Of a stretch of 64,000 nucleotides of DNA, positions 12,776 to 24,344 are shown in pieces. The stretch is taken from contig CM060202.1 in NCBI GenBank assembly GCA_030562195.1, positions 32,168,599 to 32,232,598 of the forward strand. Direction: 5' to 3'. The notes under the pieces were generated by a model, which was not told the origin of the DNA, did not search any database, and was given only the letters and a program-made list of their open reading frames with translations. How positions within the stretch are numbered: position 1 is the first letter of the stretch; every line of letters begins with the position of its first letter. Source of the DNA: Nipponacmea schrenckii. Taxonomy: Eukaryota > Mollusca > Gastropoda > Lottiidae. Both the position numbers and the translations under genes were made by a program.

Positions 12776-12783
12776 TGACGTCA
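12776..12783 (-). promoter_or_regulatory. CRE palindrome upstream of gene M copy 2
   Basis: TGACGTCA, same relative position as in the other copies; a TATA-like box lies further upstream near 12.855 kb. Confidence 0.45.
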
Positions 12784-12889
12784 TAGTTACAATCACGTTA
12801 CGTTATCACAGTACAGTACAGTTTTCTATTTTTAACTTTTAAAAACTCAAAATTTTTATACTGTTTAAGCCTTTTTCATAATTATAATA

Positions 12890-13400
12890 AATGATAAATA
12901 TATAATATTTTACATGGGTCAGAATTAGGCCCAATACATAAGGACATGGTCCTGTCTCACATTCAGCCCATTGGGCAATACATTGGGGAAAAAAAGGGAA
13001 AATACACAATACTTCAATATACAATTCGTCTAAAAGTACGCAAGTACATGTGCATCAAATGGACAGATCTATGTTCCGGCGATCAGGTACATGACCACAA
13101 AATAAATATACAATACTTCACGAACAATTTGTTTAAAAATACGCAACCATATATGCATTAAATGGACTGATTTTCAACAAAATGGACAGATCTATCCTCC
13201 GGCGATCAAGCACATGACCGCAAAAACTATATATCATTTCAAGGTACAATTCGCTTTAAAATACACAATATATATATATACATGTGTATAAATACGTTAT
13301 CCATCGTATCAGTTCTATTTTGAACTTTCAAAAACCAAGGAATTTTTATACTAGTTTTAGCACTTTTTCATAGAGTTATCATGACATGTAAATATATAGA
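12890..13400 (-). repeat. Subrepeat array upstream of gene M copy 2
   Basis: Three subrepeats with ggcgatcaggtacatgacc, ggcgatcaagcacatgaccg and the intervening gatctatcctcc word, in the same orientation relative to the gene as in copy 1. Confidence 0.75.
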
Positions 13401-14187
13401 TATTTTCAAAATGGTTCAGAGTTATGCCAAAATAGAATCGTTGGTGAAACAATTTCTGATATACCTATGAGAAAGGGAAAAATAAAATTAATAATTTACT
13501 TGAATCATTGAATCACGGAGAAACACAATTGTTAAGATAGTTATTAGTATAGTAAGCCTATAGTTGGTGAAAAGAATACATTGTGTAACATGAAGTATGT
13601 TATGCCAATAAAGATCGTTTGAAACAATTTTGATATCTGAAAAGGGATTTAAAATCTAAATTGACTTGAAATTAAATCTGAGAAAACAATTGTTATAGAA
13701 GTTATTAGTAATAACCTTATAGTAAAAAATACCTGTTTAATCAAATATGTTATTCAGTGAAAGATTATTAAGATCACCAAAAGTTTTAAGAATTGATGCT
13801 GATGAAATATGGCGTCTGTTCCATATAAATTGAGCCTTGAAATAGTAATCAAATTGATTGTAGAGTTTTATACAAAATTTAATCGAATTAAAATGATGCC
13901 TGTTTTTTAAGGTTGAAAAAAAGACTTTAAATTTTAACATTTAATTAAAGAATTAAAATTATGCCTTTTTTGAAAAAATTAATTTTAAAAGGCAAATTTT
14001 TGTTTTGTTTTTGCCTATGTAAAATATCGGCCGATGCAATGTCGTGCGAATCCCAAATAGTTGAACAATAATCCAAATATAACTGAAAGTGACATTTATA
14101 AAAAATAGATCTATAGTTTTCAGGCATGATCTTCTTAACTGTCGCAGTTGAAATAACTTAGTATTAAAATTTTAACAACGAATTTTA
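13400..14187 (-). mobile_element. Degraded LINE-A 3' part next to gap
   Basis: 13.99-14.18 kb carries the clear minus-strand LINE-A words IFYKCHFQLYLDYCSTIWDS. The part 13.58-13.96 kb looks like a scrambled version of the LINE-A 3' end, with many small deletions and a partly duplicated spacer word (agttattagta). Because it abuts an assembly gap, a poor consensus is as likely as true decay. Confidence 0.6.
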
Positions 14188-14687
14188 NNNNNNNNNNNNN
14201 NNNNNNNNNNNNNNNNNNNNNNNNNNNNNNNNNNNNNNNNNNNNNNNNNNNNNNNNNNNNNNNNNNNNNNNNNNNNNNNNNNNNNNNNNNNNNNNNNNNN
14301 NNNNNNNNNNNNNNNNNNNNNNNNNNNNNNNNNNNNNNNNNNNNNNNNNNNNNNNNNNNNNNNNNNNNNNNNNNNNNNNNNNNNNNNNNNNNNNNNNNNN
14401 NNNNNNNNNNNNNNNNNNNNNNNNNNNNNNNNNNNNNNNNNNNNNNNNNNNNNNNNNNNNNNNNNNNNNNNNNNNNNNNNNNNNNNNNNNNNNNNNNNNN
14501 NNNNNNNNNNNNNNNNNNNNNNNNNNNNNNNNNNNNNNNNNNNNNNNNNNNNNNNNNNNNNNNNNNNNNNNNNNNNNNNNNNNNNNNNNNNNNNNNNNNN
14601 NNNNNNNNNNNNNNNNNNNNNNNNNNNNNNNNNNNNNNNNNNNNNNNNNNNNNNNNNNNNNNNNNNNNNNNNNNNNNNNNNNNNNNN
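14188..14687. other. Assembly gap (500 N)
   Basis: Run of N. Sequence left of it is minus-strand LINE-A and sequence right of it is the plus-strand spacer that normally follows LINE-A, so the gap sits at the centre of a large inverted repeat. Confidence 1.
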
Positions 14688-14924
14688 ATTTTATTTTTCC
14701 CTTTCCCATAGGTATATCACATATTGTTTCACCAACGAATTCTATTTTGGCCTGACTTAAACCATTTTGAAAATCTAAATTATTACTCTCGGGGGATGAG
14801 TAAACATCCTGAAGCTGGTCTGGAGCATGGACAAATCCTACCTCCCCCTCCAGAGGAAAATAAGAACATAAAATGGAGTAGGGTTGGGTAGCCCTCTCGC
14901 AACACATGTACTGACTCTTTTGGC

Positions 14925-14955
<31 letters not shown>

Positions 14956-15420
14956 AGTCTATACTGTATATGTTTTTGGATGTCTGATCGTCTCATGCAC
15001 GTGTACTAGTCTATTCCTGGTTTTGCGGTCATGTACATGATCACCGAGAGATAAATCCGTCCATTTTATATACATGTATATATATATATATTGTGTATTT
15101 TAAATTGTACCTTGAAATGATATATAGTTTTTGCGGTCATGTGCTTGATCGCCGGAGGATAGATCTGTCCATTTTGTTGAAAATCAGTCCATTTAATGCA
15201 AATATGGTTGCGTATTTTTAAACAAATTGTTCGTGAAGTATTGTATATTTATTTTGTGGTCATGTACCTGATCGCCGGAACATAGATCTGTCCATTTGAT
15301 GCACATGTACTTGCGTACTTTTAGACGAATTGTATATTGAAGTATTGTGTATTTTCCCTTTTTTTCCCCAATGTATTGCCCAAGGGGCTGAATGTGAGAC
15401 AGGACCATGTCTTTATGTAT
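14688..15420 (+). repeat. Spacer, poly-T and subrepeat array upstream of gene M copy 3
   Basis: Begins with the post-LINE-A spacer (ttccctttcccatagg), contains a poly-T run at about 14929-14955, then three subrepeats with ggtcatgtacatgatcaccg, ggtcatgtgcttgatcgccg and ggtcatgtacctgatcgccg. Confidence 0.8.
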
Positions 15421-15570
15421 TGGGCCTAATTCTGACCCATGTAAAATATTATATATTTATCATTTATTATAATTATGAAAAAGGCTAAAACAGTATAAAA
15501 ATTTTGAGTTTTTAAAAGTTAAAAATAGAAAACTGTACTGTACTTCGATAACGTAACATGATTGTAACTA

Positions 15571-15578
15571 TGACGTCA
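15571..15578 (+). promoter_or_regulatory. CRE palindrome in gene M copy 3 promoter
   Basis: TGACGTCA. A TATAAAAA box lies about 80 bp upstream, near 15495. Confidence 0.5.
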
Positions 15579-15928
15579 TAACATTATCATCACTGATTGT
15601 TCTGTATTACAACCAGAAACAACACAGATTCCACATTCAACTACATTTTCATCACATTTCAACAAATTTCCTGTTTTTTTTCAAGAATTTTGTGATAAAG
15701 AGGTGAGTTTTTATTGTATTTTTATGGCGTTTGAGTTTTATCAAAAAATAGTCAAATTCTAAGGTAAATTTTGTCAGTTTTTAAAGAAACAAAAATAGAA
15801 ATATAGTTCCATACAGTTTCTAAGCTACATTTTGTTAAATGCGAACGAGGTCTATATATTTTCAGAAAGTTTGGTCACTATGTTTTTGAACTTTTTGAAA
15901 ATAACATTTTATTTATCTTATAGGAAAA

Positions 15929-16530
15929 ATGTCAACAACGGATTCTGCAACTACGGTTACAAGTACGACTACTGATATCGTTCCAATTCCCCAAGGAGTT
16001 ACGCCTACAGAAAAAGAACTGATGAAAAAACTCAAAAATAGAAATCCCGAGATAGATCTGTCTGTTTATTTGATTCAATCGCCAATAGATCTTACTAAGT
16101 ATCTCATAAAACCACTTCAACACCAGCTAGATGTTAACTCCAAGACAATCGCAGCTTCAATACTTCAAGATCTTCTAGACTCTTTAGATTTTGGTGCTGA
16201 ACATGGAAATCATGAATTCCAGAGTAATTCTTCTGAAACAGGTTAGTTTTGAATTAGAAATAAAGTTCTTGCTAAAATTCTTACTTAAAGTTCAGAAAAG
16301 AGTAGTGTTGGATAGTGATGAAGAACGTAGTTTAATAAAAGCACTGGCCCAGGTTACAAATTAAAAGTAGTAGGGTTTGTTAACTACATGTTTTTATTAT
16401 TTTTTTTTTTCCAGGAATTAAAGTCACAAGATTCCAAAGATTTAGAAGAAGTTTAAAGTCACTGAAGACAAGATTTATGACGTCATTAACATGTTGTTTA
16501 AGATCTAAATCTTCTCAAGCTTCAGATTAA
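15929..16530 (+). CDS. Gene M copy 3, best intact copy of an unknown spliced gene family
   Basis: Exon 1 is non-coding and ends at 15702 (AAAG AG|gtgagt). Intron 1 is 15703-15923. Exon 2 starts at 15924, with the ATG at 15929, and ends at 16241. Exon 3 (optional) is 16291-16352 and exon 4 starts at 16415. With exon 3 the protein is about 138 aa and ends KALAQ-ELKSQDSKDLEEV at 16456; without it, 142 aa ending in a basic tail (VTRFQRFRRSLKSLKTRF) and a CC pair, with stop at 16530. Phases match in both forms. The N-terminal 20 residues are Ser/Thr-rich, then VPIPQGVTPTEKEL, a charged region, and a predicted helical stretch around YLIKPLQHQLDVNSKTIAAS. There is no signal peptide, membrane segment or family I recognise. 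The weak point is the exon 3 acceptor (taaag) and its short 49-nt intron. Confidence 0.65.
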
Positions 16531-17094
16531 ATCCAGGATAGAATATGAATATATCAAAGTATGATTGACCCTGAGGTGACGTTCAGAATATTATTGACCC
16601 CAAGATTTTTATGGACCGAAAACAGCGACGAATCTGTATCAAATATTTGAATTTTTATGATTATTGGTTTTTAAATATATTTATATAAATTAGGCTATTT
16701 ATATTTTTGATAAAAATTTTAACAACGAATCCTGTGTGTTGTTTTGTATGGACTTAGACTATAATAAATTGCTAGGTGCACTGTGGTCTGGTTTAAAACC
16801 AATTTATATTGAGTTATGTCCCTTCCTCCGTTTGATCAAAAGAATAACCAGATAGAGCTGCTGACCATAGCATACACGGAATGGACAACGCCTGTACCCA
16901 TTTGCCCCATCACCTTCACCCCGCAGAGTTTTGGTTTTGTTGTTCCTCCTCACCTTATGATTCTTAATAACACCACTGTAGAAGAAGTATGATTCACGAT
17001 GGTTAGAAATTACCTATACAGTGGAATACAGAGAAAGTCACGACACGAGGAACGCTATTCGAATATGATACAAACAATATTCCCTTCTTCAATA
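16531..17094 (+). repeat. Conserved 3' flank of gene M (copy 3), truncated
   Basis: Matches the flanks of the other copies up to the caaacaatattcccttcttc word, then switches abruptly into an inverted subrepeat array instead of continuing to block P. Confidence 0.8.
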
Positions 17095-17790
17095 AAGATA
17101 ATCCTGTCTCACATTCAGCCCATGGGGCAATACATTGGAAAAAAATCGAAAATACATAATATCTAAATATACAATTCGTCTAAAAATACACAAGTACATG
17201 TGCATCAAGTGGACAGATATATGTTCCGGCGATCAAGTACATGACCACAAAATAACAAAATAAATATACAATACTTCACGTACAATTTGTTTAAAAATAC
17301 ACAAGTATATGTGCATGAAATGGACAGATTTTCAACGTACAATTTGTTTATAAAATGGATATAATATATAGTTCCCGCGACCATGCACCAAGCAGCCGAA
17401 AAAAAAATGCACCCGCCCATCTCTAACAAACCGCACACCGAAACGCCGTACACCTTCCACAGCCATGCACCTGAATGCCAGAAAACAGATATCATCTATT
17501 CTCCGGCGATCAAGCACACAACCGCAAAAAAACCCACAACACTCCAATGCCCAACCCGTCCAAAACACACAAGCACACGTACATAAAACATACAAACCTA
17601 CCCCTCGGCAACTAAGCACACGACAGCAAAAACCATATTTCATTTCAACGTACAATTCGTTTTAAAATACACAAGTACATGTGTACAGATTCATCTTTTT
17701 GCGACCAGGTACATGACCACAAAAACCAAGGAATAGACAAGTACATGTGCATGAGACGATCAGACATCAAAACGAACATATACCTTCAAA
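17095..17790 (-). repeat. Inverted subrepeat array with a T-to-C-rich changed segment
   Basis: The array words appear reversed relative to gene M (gttccggcgatcaagtacat near 17.22 kb). From about 17.38 to 17.61 kb the plus strand becomes very T- and G-poor and C-rich while still aligning to the subrepeat, as if many T positions had become C. The same segment recurs at 29.77-29.99 kb. Frames of 60-107 residues here are by-products of this composition. Confidence 0.65.
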
Positions 17791-17869
17791 AAAAAAGGAT
17801 TGCCAAAGCGTCATGCAGTGCATGTGCTTCGAGTGGGCTACCCAACCGTACTCCATTTTATTTTGCTAT

Positions 17870-19290
17870 GGAGTAAGCCTGTATAAAAGAATACCTGTGT
17901 AACAGGAAGTATACTTATGCTAAGGAAAGATTACCAAGAATCATCCTTCGAAAAGTCCTAAAATCTGATGCTGATTTAAAATTTTCGTCTAGACCATTCC
18001 ATAAAATTGATCCTTTGTATTTAATACTTTGTTTAATTAAATTGATTCGTGGTTTTTGCTCCACAAGTTTTGAATTTATGCTAGAATAAGGGCGTCTGTT
18101 TATAGTTAAAGAGGCTTGAAAGGTAGGAAGGAGACAAGTTGTTGAGAGTTTTATACATAAATTTATACGAATTAAAATGATGCCTGGTTTTAATGTCAAA
18201 AATATTAAGCCTTTTAAGATTCAGCGACAAATCAGTATTGTACTTAGAACCAAGAATTAATTTATAAGCAATTTTTTGTTGCCTAGGTAAAATATCGGCC
18301 GATGCAATGTCGTGCGAATCCCAAATATTTGAACAATAATCCAAATATGGTTAAAAAATAGATCTATATCTTTCAGGCATGATCTTTCGTAACTGTCGCA
18401 GTTGAAATAACTTTATTATTTAAAATTTTAGCAACGAACTTTACGTGCGGAGTCCATGAGATATTTTAATTCACAATAACACCTAGTAATTTAAAGTTTT
18501 CAATTTGTTCAATAAATTGATTATTTAGTTCAATTGATAAATCTGCTGAATATCTTCTTTTTGAGCAGTTGTAATTAACATACATTTGGTTTTATTTTCA
18601 TTTAAAATCATGACATTAAAAGAACACCAGTTTAAGACTTCATCAGTATCTTCTTGCAATTTTAATTGTGTGTCAGTAACCGATTTACCAGAAGTATAAA
18701 TCGTAGTATCATCCGCAAAAAGATTACAGTTAGAGTTAATATGCAAAGGCAAATCATTTATATAAAGTATATTTCTAGTATTTATATACGAATTATTAAG
18801 AGATGAAATTACAGAACCTAGGACTTTCCTTCCTTGAGACGCCAGTATCTTCCCAGCATTAAGGAATTTTCTGTAATTAAATATAAAATTCCGAGATATA
18901 CATACTCTTTTACAGTTTGTAGCGTGGTGTTATGAATTTTAAAATAATAATGGGATAAAGTGATAGCTTGCCCTTAAGAAATACTTTCACTTTAGATTTA
19001 TTGGCATTTATCTCAAGTTTCGATTTACTACAATAAAAGCAAAATTTATCCACTAGATTTTGCAGGGCTCGTTCACTATTGACAAAGAGCACAGTATCAT
19101 CCGCAAAAAGCAAACATTAAATGATGGTATTACATATTTTAACTAAATCTGGGTCACCACTATCAAGACAATTTTCAATGTCATTAATAAATAACAAAAA
19201 TAGCAATGGTGAAAGTGGTTCACCTTGTTTCACTCCTGAAAAAAATATAGAACTTTTCTGATAATTGGCTTTAAACTTGATCACACTATT
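17870..19290 (-). mobile_element. LINE-A fused to LINE-B (chimeric fragment)
   Basis: Minus-strand LINE-A RT (LFADDTTIYTSGKS region and C-terminus) spans 17.88-18.77 kb. At about 18.77 kb it joins LINE-B sequence carrying NSYINTRN and FADDTVLFVNSERALQNL. LINE-B ends at 19290 in the VIKFKANYQ region, where gene M 3'-flank sequence begins. A small deletion near 18.34 kb (ccaaatatggttaaaaaatag) is shared with the 30.7 and 62.6 kb copies. Confidence 0.75.
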
Positions 19291-19292
19291 TA

Positions 19293-19870
19293 GTTATGTC
19301 CCTTCCTCCGTTTGATCAAAAGAATAACCAGATAGAGCTGCTGACCATAGCATACACGGAATGGACAACGCCTGTACCCATTTGGCCCACAACCTTCAGC
19401 CCGCAAAGTTTTAGGATCCCTGTTGTTCCTCCTCACCCTATGATTCTTAAAAACACCACTGGAGAAGAAGTATGATTCACGAAGTTTTGAGATTGCCTAT
19501 ACAGTGGAATACTGAGAAAGTCACGACACGACGAACCGTATTCGAAAATGATACATACACTATTCCCCTCTGTCACTGCAAACTGTGTCGAATTGGAATT
19601 TGCAGGTGTCTTCCCATATTCCCCCTTACCAATTGAGGTAATAGATCGGAACCAAATCAGGAAGGCATGATGAGATACAAAACGATGTGGCGGGATTCTT
19701 TTTTTCCACGGTAGATTCAAGTAAAGTCTAATCATCCTTCCAATATATGCTGACATTACCAATTAATGCGCGACGTTCATTGCATCTAACTTGTTTTCAC
19801 GAGATGAACATTCGGATTTTTCAACGCGGTTTCCCCTTGTCAGTGATGCATTCGTAGAGACGGACATGAA
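19293..19870 (+). repeat. Orphan gene M 3' flank without the gene
   Basis: Starts at agttatgtcccttcctccg and continues through the conserved flank to gtagagacggacatg. Gene M itself is absent, so this is a deleted unit. Confidence 0.8.
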
Positions 19871-20670
19871 AAAATATAATTATTGCATTCTCTATAACAC
19901 TTTTTTGTGTACAAAGCATTTAGTACGTAGGTGAAGATTCAACATCAAGCGAAGTTCCCGGACTTAAAATGGTGGACAAGGCTCCTTAAAGGCCAGTAAT
20001 CACATGATCAATAGACACTCTGGCTTCTATATATAACTGTATGATGATAACCGATCTCACAAGCAATATCTTCTCCAAGGGAGGTAATTCAACAAGACAG
20101 GGAGATAATCTCAATGTCTAATCATAGCGAGAAAAAATTTACATACTTCATGCAATTAATAATGGTAAGTTTCCAATCTGAATTGTTCATGAAAACAAAA
20201 TCAATGCGAATGACCACTCGTCAAAAAGTAACCTTGAAAACGCTGCTGCGTAGTTCGTGCGTTTCAAATCATGGCCTGCCGTAATATATCAAATAAATAA
20301 CATTATAACCTTCTTAAACGGATGTTGAGTCCAGCTGCCAGTCCGAGTCCAAAATTGGCATCAAGTGTTTCAAAAGACGCATAACTTTCTTGAGAGAGGA
20401 CAACCGCTACATTACGTATACCAATCGCTGGAATTTCCAAAGGCGGATAGAAAAATTAACAATGTGTATAAAATCCGGCGCTGAAATCTGATCCTATAAT
20501 TATAGACCAATTTATGTATTATCTAGCGTATCTAAACCGCTTGAAAGACATTGATCAAAAAATAATTTCTTAAATAATAATAAGTTATTGTATTCGCACC
20601 AATCTTGTTTTATACAAATAGTTCTTGTCAAACAGCTCTAACATAATTGAAAACGTTTATGATGCAGTAA
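19871..20670 (+). repeat. Block P and LINE-A middle fragment
   Basis: Block P has a TATATATAAC box (near 20.03 kb), a gggaggtaattcaac word and ATG|gtaagtttcc (near 20.16 kb), which looks like a start codon at an exon edge. From about 20.44 kb a LINE-A piece with the aaaatccggcgc word and the LLYSHQS region follows. No intact gene is visible. Confidence 0.65.
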
Positions 20671-21140
20671 ATGTAAATTAGAAATTTGCCACTCTTTGTT
20701 TTCATTAGACTTTTTTTTTTTCGGGAAGCTCCCTAGCCCAACTCGAAAATGGTATAGAAATTTGGTTTGAAAAATACGATAAGATACGTACTGGAATAGA
20801 AAATGAATATTATAACTTTTACGCATCAGTAGTTAGTAATTGCATAATAATAATATGCATAATTGCATAACTTTGTTGCTAATTATCCGATCGTTTTGAA
20901 AATAACAGAATATAGAGAAGTCGCCTATAGAAAAAAAACGCATCATAAAAAGATTTCTACCACTTCCGGTTCTTGCGTGAGAACTTCCGGTTTTTTAGAA
21001 CCGCGTTGGGTCACCCAGCTTCCGGTGTATGTAAGAAATCAGTACAAAAGCTATATATATATACTATCAAGCATAATTAGAACCCTTTTAGAATAAAAAA
21101 TCCAAACCGGAAGTGATACTTTATGTGTCATCACAGAACG
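20671..21140 (+). repeat. Block Q with clustered CCGGAAG (ETS-like) motifs
   Basis: Contains, on one strand or the other, cacttccggttc, aacttccggtttt, agcttccggtgt and ccggaagtgat, next to an agctatatatatatac TATA-like run. This looks promoter-like; function inferred from motifs only. Confidence 0.5.
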
Positions 21141-21529
21141 GTAACATTCAGCAAAATTTTAATAAGTCCGCTAATTTTTATCCGATTTGTCCGATTTTGG
21201 TGTTTTTCGAAACCTTGTTACTTTATCTAAAACTTGTTGGGAACAGAATTTTGATTTTCAAATTTAAATTTTTTAAATTTTTTAATGCCCGATTGAATTT
21301 TTTTGAAAATTCAAAAGGCCAAATCAAATGACCTTGACCTTCAAGACCCTGAATTTTTTCAAGTAGAATGTTCTTGACCCAAGCTATCCACATATATGCC
21401 TATTATGATCGACAACAATTTTTTTGGTACCCGTTTTAGTTTTTTGAAAATTCACAAGGCTATTTCTCCATAATGTTCAAGGTTTAAATATTCATATAAA
21501 GGATCTTCGAAACCACACAAAAATTTTAG

Positions 21530-22065
21530 GAGGAAATATTATTTGTTTAACAGAGACATGGCTAATAATTCTATAACACCGGCAAAACTGGAGTTAAATG
21601 GTTTTCGTTTTCATCATAATCCTCGAAGCAATAGCTATTCTACCAATAAAGATTTTGAATTTTTAAAACAAAAGGATCATGGCGGAGTAGTTCTATATCT
21701 TAAAGAAAACCTGAATTATACTATTTTGAAATTAGGAGTTCCAAATATAGAGCATATTGCCTTTAATATCCCAGAAAAAAATCTTAACGTTATCGTGATC
21801 TACAGGCCTCCTGTTTATAGATTAGATTTGTTTCTATCAATGTTACAAAAGTTACTGGTTGAAATAGAAGAATCTGGTTCAGATTATATTATCATGTTTT
21901 AAAACATTTGGCATCAAACAACCTGTCCATCATTACACTACCGAAGGTGGTACACTTATAGATCATGTTTATATCAGTAGAAACATACCGACACACAATG
22001 TCAAAATATCTCATATACCTGTTTATTATAGCTACCACGAGGCTATACAAATAACCATACGGTAA
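21530..22065 (+). pseudogene. Endonuclease/exonuclease/phosphatase-type domain fragment
   Basis: IICLTETWL just before 21560 is the conserved Glu motif of an APE-like endonuclease. After a frameshift comes ITPAKLELNGF, then HGGVVLYLKENLNY and IVIYRPPVY. After another break come TTEGGTLIDHVYIS and YYSYHEAIQITIR, ending at 22065. The GDFN segment is missing. The C-terminal words resemble the endonuclease attached to PIF1-helicase (Helentron-type) elements in molluscs, though a LINE origin is possible. A shorter, more deleted copy is at 43.43-43.62 kb. Confidence 0.6.
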
Positions 22066-22439
22066 TAATAATGATTTATCTACCCTTAAACTTACATTGT
22101 TCTTTTTATAATCAAATTAAGCGTATTCTAATAGATAATCTATGTTAATATATGTAAAACAAATACAGTACGATTTGCAATTCAGAAAAATAAATACTAC
22201 ATGTCGTCATACTGCTAAACTTTTCGCCTATCTCAGTTTATTCATAAATTGAGATTTGTGACCATCTCAACTCCTACTCACATGAGGCACCTTCTGTAAA
22301 TTTGCTTATCTCATTGGCAATAAAGTGGTGTAGTAAAATGTATGTAGTGTAGATTTGCCTGACTCAAAATCTGAGATAGGCAACTTTACTTGACTTCCAA
22401 GATGGCGACTTGCAGAAGTAGAAGGCAAATTTAGTTGAA

Positions 22440-22610
22440 TACAAAGCCCAAGTGATGTATTGGGAAGTATGTTACCCTCAACCAGCAGGAGCCCATTCAA
22501 AACCGACACGGGTTGCACCTCACGGCAAACGAAGAGCCCCAATTCAGTCGACTTTTACGACACGCAATGGGGTACCGTGGACCTATTCTTAACCCCGGTC
22601 CAACCCCGAG
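22440..22610 (+). repeat. Direct repeat, left copy
   Basis: Shares gtattgggaagtatgttacc, ccattcaaaaccgacacggg and ttttacgacacgca with 24345-24510. In one frame both copies read YWEVCYPQP and PTRVAPHGK, which looks protein-like, but I recognise no family. Confidence 0.85.
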
Positions 22611-22656
22611 AAGGTGAGCTTATTATAAGATCTAGATGAGAAAATGTTTTTGTTCT

Positions 22657-24144
22657 TTAGCAGAAATATGTAGGCGATTCCTCATTAAAGATACAAAGAT
22701 TGTTGTCATAAATGAAGTCATCTTTTAATTTTCCTCTGCTGTTGTCATCAGGACTACCCCAAAAAGAATGGTGACCAATGAAATCTCCGAGCAAAATGCA
22801 AGGAGATGGAAGCTGGGCAACAAGATTATCCAATTCTCTGGGGTTTAGAGTTGAGTTAGGTGGCAAATAGATGGAGCATATGGTAATAGGCACGTGGTGT
22901 GTTACTGGCACGACAATTACCTGCAGAGGAGAATTGAGTGTGATTTGGGACTGGGCAACGTTTCTATTGACAATAATAGAAACACCACCCGAGACCTTAT
23001 CATCACCAGTGCCATAATGGTGGTAGGAAACAAACCATTGAAGATATGGCAGATTTCAAACGATCCCTTCCTCCCTTTTTGGATGAAGAGGATCCATGTT
23101 TCTTATTAGGCTTGTCATTATGGGGAAGACTTTCACTGCGTTTTGCCCTGGACTGTTTAGCCCTTTGGCTGAACGTGTTTAGATGGCTGACTAACACTAC
23201 TATCATCAGCACTTGACTGGGACAGTCTGGGACGTCCGAGTTGCTGATGATGTAGATGCAATTGCAGATGGTTATAAGGCTATAAGGCTAAAGGCGGAGT
23301 TGGTACTCGCTGCAGCCAAGTAATGTCGGTCTGGTAATCTATTGATCTAGTAGAAGCTTTAACGACACTAGCAAAAGTCTTTCCAGAAGGCGTAGATGGG
23401 GTTTCCCCTTCTAAAGCCTTCTGCGCTTCGGGATAGGAAACCTTAGATTCCACCTTTACCTTTTGGATGTGTTTTTCCAATTTCCACTAAGGGCAGTACT
23501 TGGAAAAGCTACATGGTTTCCACTGCAGTTGCAACAGCAAGGAGTATCACTACAATCCTTGCTGTCGTGCCCACAACGTGCACATCGAATCTAACTTTTG
23601 CGGGTCCAAGTTCCGTGCCCGAAGCGCTGACAATTATAACACCTGAGATTGTTCGGTATGAATGGTGAAACTATAATATTTAAATAACCAACTTTTATTT
23701 CTGATGGTACATCGGGTCTATTAAAAAGAAGTATGAATGTATTAGTTGATATCATTTGGCCATCACGACGGATAGAAATACGATCAAAGTTCGTGACTTC
23801 AATGTCTTTAAATTCTTCCATCATTTCTTCTGAAGAACATCCTTCGAGGAGTTTAAAGAAGAAAGGCGAGATACGGAGATACACTGATGGGAATTTTTAA
23901 CAAAGATGTTGATTTTAATAATTCAGAATAAATTTTTTCGGTGGCATTCAAGCAATAAAGACCCGTTACGATGTTTTTTGAGAGATGTAGGTTTAGTAGC
24001 TAAATCAGCTATTCCTTTGGCCCGACCACCACGGACCACGCATTCCACGCGGGCTTGGAGCAATAATCCAGCGCCAGCGCCCGAGGGGTAATCAGGAGAT
24101 ATACTCAGATAAAAAAAGGGAATGAAAAGATCTGAATGGAGCAA
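22657..24144 (-). mobile_element. Jockey-type LINE 5' fragment: ORF1 (zinc knuckles) and start of endonuclease
   Basis: On the minus strand, KKHRNGSLLLECHRKN (near 23.95 kb) and RCYNCQRFGHG (near 23.62 kb), followed in another frame by CARCGHDSKDC and CCNCSGNH, are the Gag-like ORF1 with CCHC knuckles. Farther on, ICSIYLPPNSTLNPREL and ILLGDFIGHHSFWGS (near 22.8 kb) are the Jockey endonuclease, with Asn replaced by Ile in the GDFN motif. Frameshifts and deletions separate the parts. RT and the 3' end are absent, the opposite of normal 5' truncation. Confidence 0.8.
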
Positions 24145-24344
24145 ATATATTCTGAACTTTCATTTTATTTTTTACTAATTGACCCAAGCCGCTGCTTCTG
24201 AGTCGGTGAATTGAATTGGTGGATAATGATATAATCTGTGATTAGAAAAAGTTTTATCTGTTCTGACCACCGACTCATAGGCTCAACACGACAAGCCGAT
24301 TGACCAGTGTGGGCCACACTGGCCACCTGTCTAGGAATCTCCTG

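Noticed and set aside
17332..17665. Cys-rich and Thr/Pro-rich frames in the inverted array
   Set aside because: Explained by the C-rich composition of the changed subrepeats; frames exist on both strands at the same place.
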